From an uncultured Methylocystaceae bacterium (GTDB lineage Bacteria; Pseudomonadota; Alphaproteobacteria; Rhizobiales; Beijerinckiaceae): a stretch of DNA of 7,524 nucleotides. Below the pieces are notes generated by a model. The model searched no databases, was not told the origin of the DNA, and was given only the letters and a program-made list of their open reading frames with translations. Positions within the stretch are counted from its first letter, which is position 1, and the number at the start of each line of letters is the position of its first letter. This document shows, piece after piece, positions 5,680 through 7,524 of the stretch. The stretch is from contig CAMFKC010000101.1 of NCBI GenBank assembly GCA_945956975.1, forward strand, positions 1 through 7,524. Direction: 5' to 3'. The translations under genes were made by a program, and so were the position numbers.

Positions 5680-7101
5680 TCAGGATCTGGCCGCTGATTC
5701 CAGATCCGCGCCGGCGTCGCGGCCGATAATCTTCGCCAACGGACACGCGAACCGCCAGCCGAAACCTTCCGGGGCATACTGCGGGTCGACCTTTGCTGAA
5801 TAGGTCGTGGCGACGAGCTTTCGCGTAACGACGCTGCCGAAGCCGGAGCGCTGCGGCTTGTGTACGGGCGGGCCGCCGGATTCGCGCCATTCCAGCAAAA
5901 ACGTTTCCGAGCCCGGGGCTCCCGACACGGACCAGACGACCGAGACCTGCCCTGTTTCCGCAGACAGCGCGCCGTATTTCACCGCATTGGTCGCCAATTC
6001 ATAAATGGCCATCGCCAGCATCTGCGATGCGTCGGCGCTGACGAGCACGGGCGGGCCAGACAGCATGATCTTCCCGGTCTGCGGATCGGAGAACAGGCTG
6101 GTCTGGGACAGAATCAGGCGCTCCAGCGTCGCGCCCTGCCATTCGTTGTCGACGATCACGTCATGCGCGGCGGCCAGCGCTGCGACGCGCTCGATGAAAT
6201 GCGCCTCGTAATCTTCGCCGCCGGCCGTCTGCCGCGCAATGCCCTGCACCACGGCGAGCAGGTTCTTGGCGCGGTGGTTGACCTCGCGCATCAGCACGAG
6301 ATTGCGCTGCTCCGCCCGCTTTCGCTCGGTGATGTCGACGAAGACCGCCGCCAGCCGATACGGGGTCCCCTTCTCGTCGGTGATCGTATTGAGCGTAATT
6401 TGCGCCCAAATTTTCTCCCCCGCCGCATTCTCGAGCCTCGCTTCGAGTTCGAAGGCCGAAATCTCCGCGCTTCGCAGGCGGCCGAGCGCGTTTTCCAGGC
6501 TCGCGCGGCTGGCGACATGCACGACGTCGGACAGCGTCGCAGCCAAAAGGTCGCCGGATCGCGCGCCGACGAGACGGCACAACGCTTCGTTGACCCGCGT
6601 GAAACGAGCGGTGGCGAGATCGATTTGCGCCTTTCCGAGCGAAGAATTGTTGAACATCGCGCGGAACGTCGCTTCGCTTTCGCGCAGGCGCTGTTCGATG
6701 GCGCGCTGGTCCGAGACGTCGGTGTTGGTGCCGAACCATCGCATGATGCGGCCCTCATCGTCGCGGATCGGCGCGGCGCGCGACAAGAACCAGCGAAACT
6801 CGCCGCTAGCGGAGCGCAGCGGAAATGTGTCTTCCCAAGGTTCGCCGGTTTCAAAGGATTGGCGGATACGCTCGACGACCCGCTCGACGTGATCGGGATG
6901 GTGGACCTTCGTCCAGCCCCATCCCTCCATCTGCGCGAGATCCGTGCCGGTGAAATCGTACCAGCGCTGGTTGTACCAGAACACGGATCCGACCGAGTCA
7001 GCCATCCACGCGAGTTGCGGAATGTTGTCGACAAGCGCGGCGAAAAGCCCCTCGTGCGGCCGCGCCGTCGATGTTTCAGGCGTCCCTGTCCCCTCCGTCA
7101 T
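5680..7101 (-). CDS. PAS-PAS sensor histidine kinase, HWE family
   Basis: This is a predicted soluble sensor kinase of 473 residues with no membrane segment. PAS domain 1 spans about 17-130 (W-rich, FWYNQRWYDFTG, WGWTKVHHPD, PAS_3-like, ending in a TDVSDQ linker). PAS domain 2 spans about 144-260 (ending in FVDITERK). The HWE phosphoacceptor helix follows, with MREVNHRAKNLLAVVQGIARQ and His276. The ATPase part has the N-box ELATNAVKYGALS (Asn372), the G1-region WRESGG (Trp405, Glu407) typical of HWE kinases, and FGSVVTRKL. The N-box position normally His in this family is Tyr367. Neither PAS has the LOV NCRFLQ motif, so blue-light sensing is not indicated. I chose the ATG at 7101, with AAGGGA upstream. 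The open frame reaches 7248, but that start would overlap the preceding gene and adds non-PAS sequence. No response regulator is in the window. Confidence 0.93.
   Translation of the reverse strand: MTEGTGTPETSTARPHEGLFAALVDNIPQLAWMADSVGSVFWYNQRWYDFTGTDLAQMEGWGWTKVHHPDHVERVVERIRQSFETGEPWEDTFPLRSASGEFRWFLSRAAPIRDDEGRIMRWFGTNTDVSDQRAIEQRLRESEATFRAMFNNSSLGKAQIDLATARFTRVNEALCRLVGARSGDLLAATLSDVVHVASRASLENALGRLRSAEISAFELEARLENAAGEKIWAQITLNTITDEKGTPYRLAAVFVDITERKRAEQRNLVLMREVNHRAKNLLAVVQGIARQTAGGEDYEAHFIERVAALAAAHDVIVDNEWQGATLERLILSQTSLFSDPQTGKIMLSGPPVLVSADASQMLAMAIYELATNAVKYGALSAETGQVSVVWSVSGAPGSETFLLEWRESGGPPVHKPQRSGFGSVVTRKLVATTYSAKVDPQYAPEGFGWRFACPLAKIIGRDAGADLESAARS
5683..5707. repeat. Perfect 8-bp inverted repeat at the convergent gene ends
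   Basis: GGATCTGG (5683-5690) and CCAGATCC (5700-5707) flank a 9-base loop. It begins 8 bases after the MOSC stop codon and lies within the last codons of the convergent kinase gene (residues LESAARS). In plus-strand RNA it could form a 3'-end hairpin for the bamE-MOSC transcript, but no U-tract follows, so it is not a canonical intrinsic terminator. Confidence 0.5.
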
Positions 7102-7150
7102 GCCGTCCCTTGCCCTCGTCGCCGGATTGCCAAAGTCTGCGCGATGGACC

Positions 7151-7167
7151 CGTTCAACGCGCGAACG
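7151..7167. repeat. Short palindrome upstream of the kinase gene
   Basis: CGTTC (7151-7155) and GAACG (7163-7167) are inverted copies separated by 7 bases. They lie in the 86-base gap between the short PhnA-type gene and the kinase start. The geometry resembles a dimeric regulator site, but the arms are only 5 bp, and chance is a real alternative. I found no convincing -35/-10 pair in this gap. Confidence 0.3.
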
Positions 7168-7187
7168 TCGTTTTGGCGCCGTAGACG

Positions 7188-7400
7188 TCAAACCTTTTTG
7201 ACGAATTCCGTCTTCAGCACCAGCCCCTTGACCTGCGCCGACCGGCATTCGATCTCGCGCGGGTCGTCGGTCAGCCGGATGTTCTTGAACACCGTCCCGC
7301 GTTTCAGCGTGGTCGACGCGCCCTTGACCTTCAGGTCCTTGATGATGGTGACGCTGTCGCCGTCAGCGAGAACTGCGCCGTTCGAGTCGCGGGTTTCCAT
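7188..7400 (-). CDS. phnA: Short PhnA/YjdM-family protein (alkylphosphonate utilization domain)
   Basis: This 70-residue protein corresponds to the C-terminal domain of the PhnA/YjdM family: DSNGAVLADGDSVTIIKDLKVKG (5-27) and VKGLVLKTEFVKKV at the end. The full-length E. coli protein, about 110 residues as I recall, begins with a four-cysteine zinc ribbon. That domain is absent here, and the single Cys present is in the SH3-like part. Despite the name, a catalytic role in phosphonate use is not established for the family, and no phn genes are nearby. The ATG at 7400 is chosen because GGAG at 7409-7412 lies 8 bases upstream. An in-frame TTG at 7436 would run into the A-tract of the neighbouring terminator and lacks family similarity. 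The kinase gene follows after 86 bases on the same strand, so co-transcription is possible. Confidence 0.88.
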   Translation of the reverse strand: METRDSNGAVLADGDSVTIIKDLKVKGASTTLKRGTVFKNIRLTDDPREIECRSAQVKGLVLKTEFVKKV

Positions 7401-7408
7401 CGACAATT

Positions 7409-7412
7409 CTCC
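7409..7412 (-). promoter_or_regulatory. Ribosome binding site of the PhnA-type gene
   Basis: On the minus strand GGAG is followed by an 8-base spacer and the ATG at 7400. It decides the start against the upstream in-frame TTG at 7436. Only about 35 bases separate this gene from the preceding terminator, so its promoter must lie there, overlap the terminator, or depend on readthrough. Confidence 0.65.
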
Positions 7413-7434
7413 AATCGCGCCCGTTGGGCTCAAC

Positions 7435-7460
7435 AAAAAAGGGCGGGGTTTCCCCCGCCC
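7435..7460 (-). terminator. Rho-independent terminator of the gene at the right edge
   Basis: GGGCGGGG (7441-7448) and CCCCGCCC (7453-7460) form a perfect 8-bp GC stem with a 4-base loop. In minus-strand RNA it is followed directly by six U residues (7440-7435). It begins 24 bases after the stop codon of the partial gene at 7485. This is the only textbook intrinsic terminator in the window, and it separates that gene from the PhnA-type gene. Confidence 0.92.
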
Positions 7461-7484
7461 TCCGATAGCGCAGTCACACCGGCC

Positions 7485-7524
7485 TCAGTGCGCCAGGATC
7501 GCCAGCAGCAGCAGGGCCACGATG
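7485..7524 (-). CDS. 3' end of a gene, hydrophobic C-terminus (partial, cut by window edge)
   Basis: The minus strand reads IVALLLLAILAH followed by TGA, with the stop codon at 7487-7485. A strong intrinsic terminator lies 24 bases downstream, which supports a real coding end here. The visible residues are almost all hydrophobic, so the product probably ends in a membrane segment, perhaps a small membrane protein. The family cannot be named from 12 residues. Confidence 0.55.
   Translation of the reverse strand, partial: IVALLLLAILAH

Noticed and set aside
7152..7166. GTTC-N7-GAAC, resembling the alphaproteobacterial LexA (SOS) box
   Set aside because: The alphaproteobacterial SOS box is a direct repeat GTTC-N7-GTTC, whereas here the second half is inverted.
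7101..7248. Longer kinase start at 7248
   Set aside because: It would overlap the PhnA-type gene by about 60 bases and adds 49 residues without PAS similarity, while ATG 7101 has a purine-rich ribosome site.

Overview
The window is a high-GC stretch of an alphaproteobacterial chromosome, most likely from the Hyphomicrobiales (Rhizobiales). The reasons are gene order and protein style. A ubiquinol-cytochrome c chaperone, a DUF177/YceD protein, plsX, fabH, ihfA and a MerR-type regulator lie in that order on one strand, with bamE divergent from them. This core neighbourhood is, from general knowledge, characteristic of alphaproteobacteria. The genus cannot be fixed from sequence reading alone.

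Layout. Positions 1-27 hold the 5' part of a tRNA-Pro gene on the minus strand, with its own promoter at 37-65. Positions 84-4451 are a minus-strand block, read from right to left: respiratory-complex assembly chaperone, DUF177 protein, plsX, fabH, ihfA, MerR regulator. The chaperone and DUF177 genes overlap by 4 bases, and plsX and fabH are 9 bases apart. plsX has a separate 125-base leader that contains a perfect palindrome lying inside a possible promoter. A 194-base divergent region (4452-4645) with a tandem 14-base repeat separates this block from a plus-strand pair, bamE (outer-membrane lipoprotein) and a MOSC-domain protein. That pair runs tail to tail into a minus-strand PAS-PAS-HWE sensor histidine kinase, which is preceded by a short PhnA/YjdM-type gene. 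At the right edge a rho-independent terminator and the last 12 codons of another minus-strand gene are visible.

How the genes work together. plsX and fabH are the entry points of phospholipid and fatty-acid synthesis. DUF177 is the protein linked to this cluster in many proteobacteria (there usually with rpmF, which is absent here). BamE belongs to outer-membrane protein assembly. IHF alpha and the MerR protein are DNA-binding proteins probably expressed downstream of the lipid genes. The left two thirds are therefore conserved housekeeping. The right third (MOSC, HWE kinase, short PhnA) is a more variable part. I see no mobile element, CRISPR array, toxin-antitoxin pair or biosynthetic cluster, and no clear sign of a new system. 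The best second-look items are the palindrome in the putative plsX promoter, the missing signature histidine in the N-box of the HWE kinase, and the tandem repeat between bamE and the chaperone gene.
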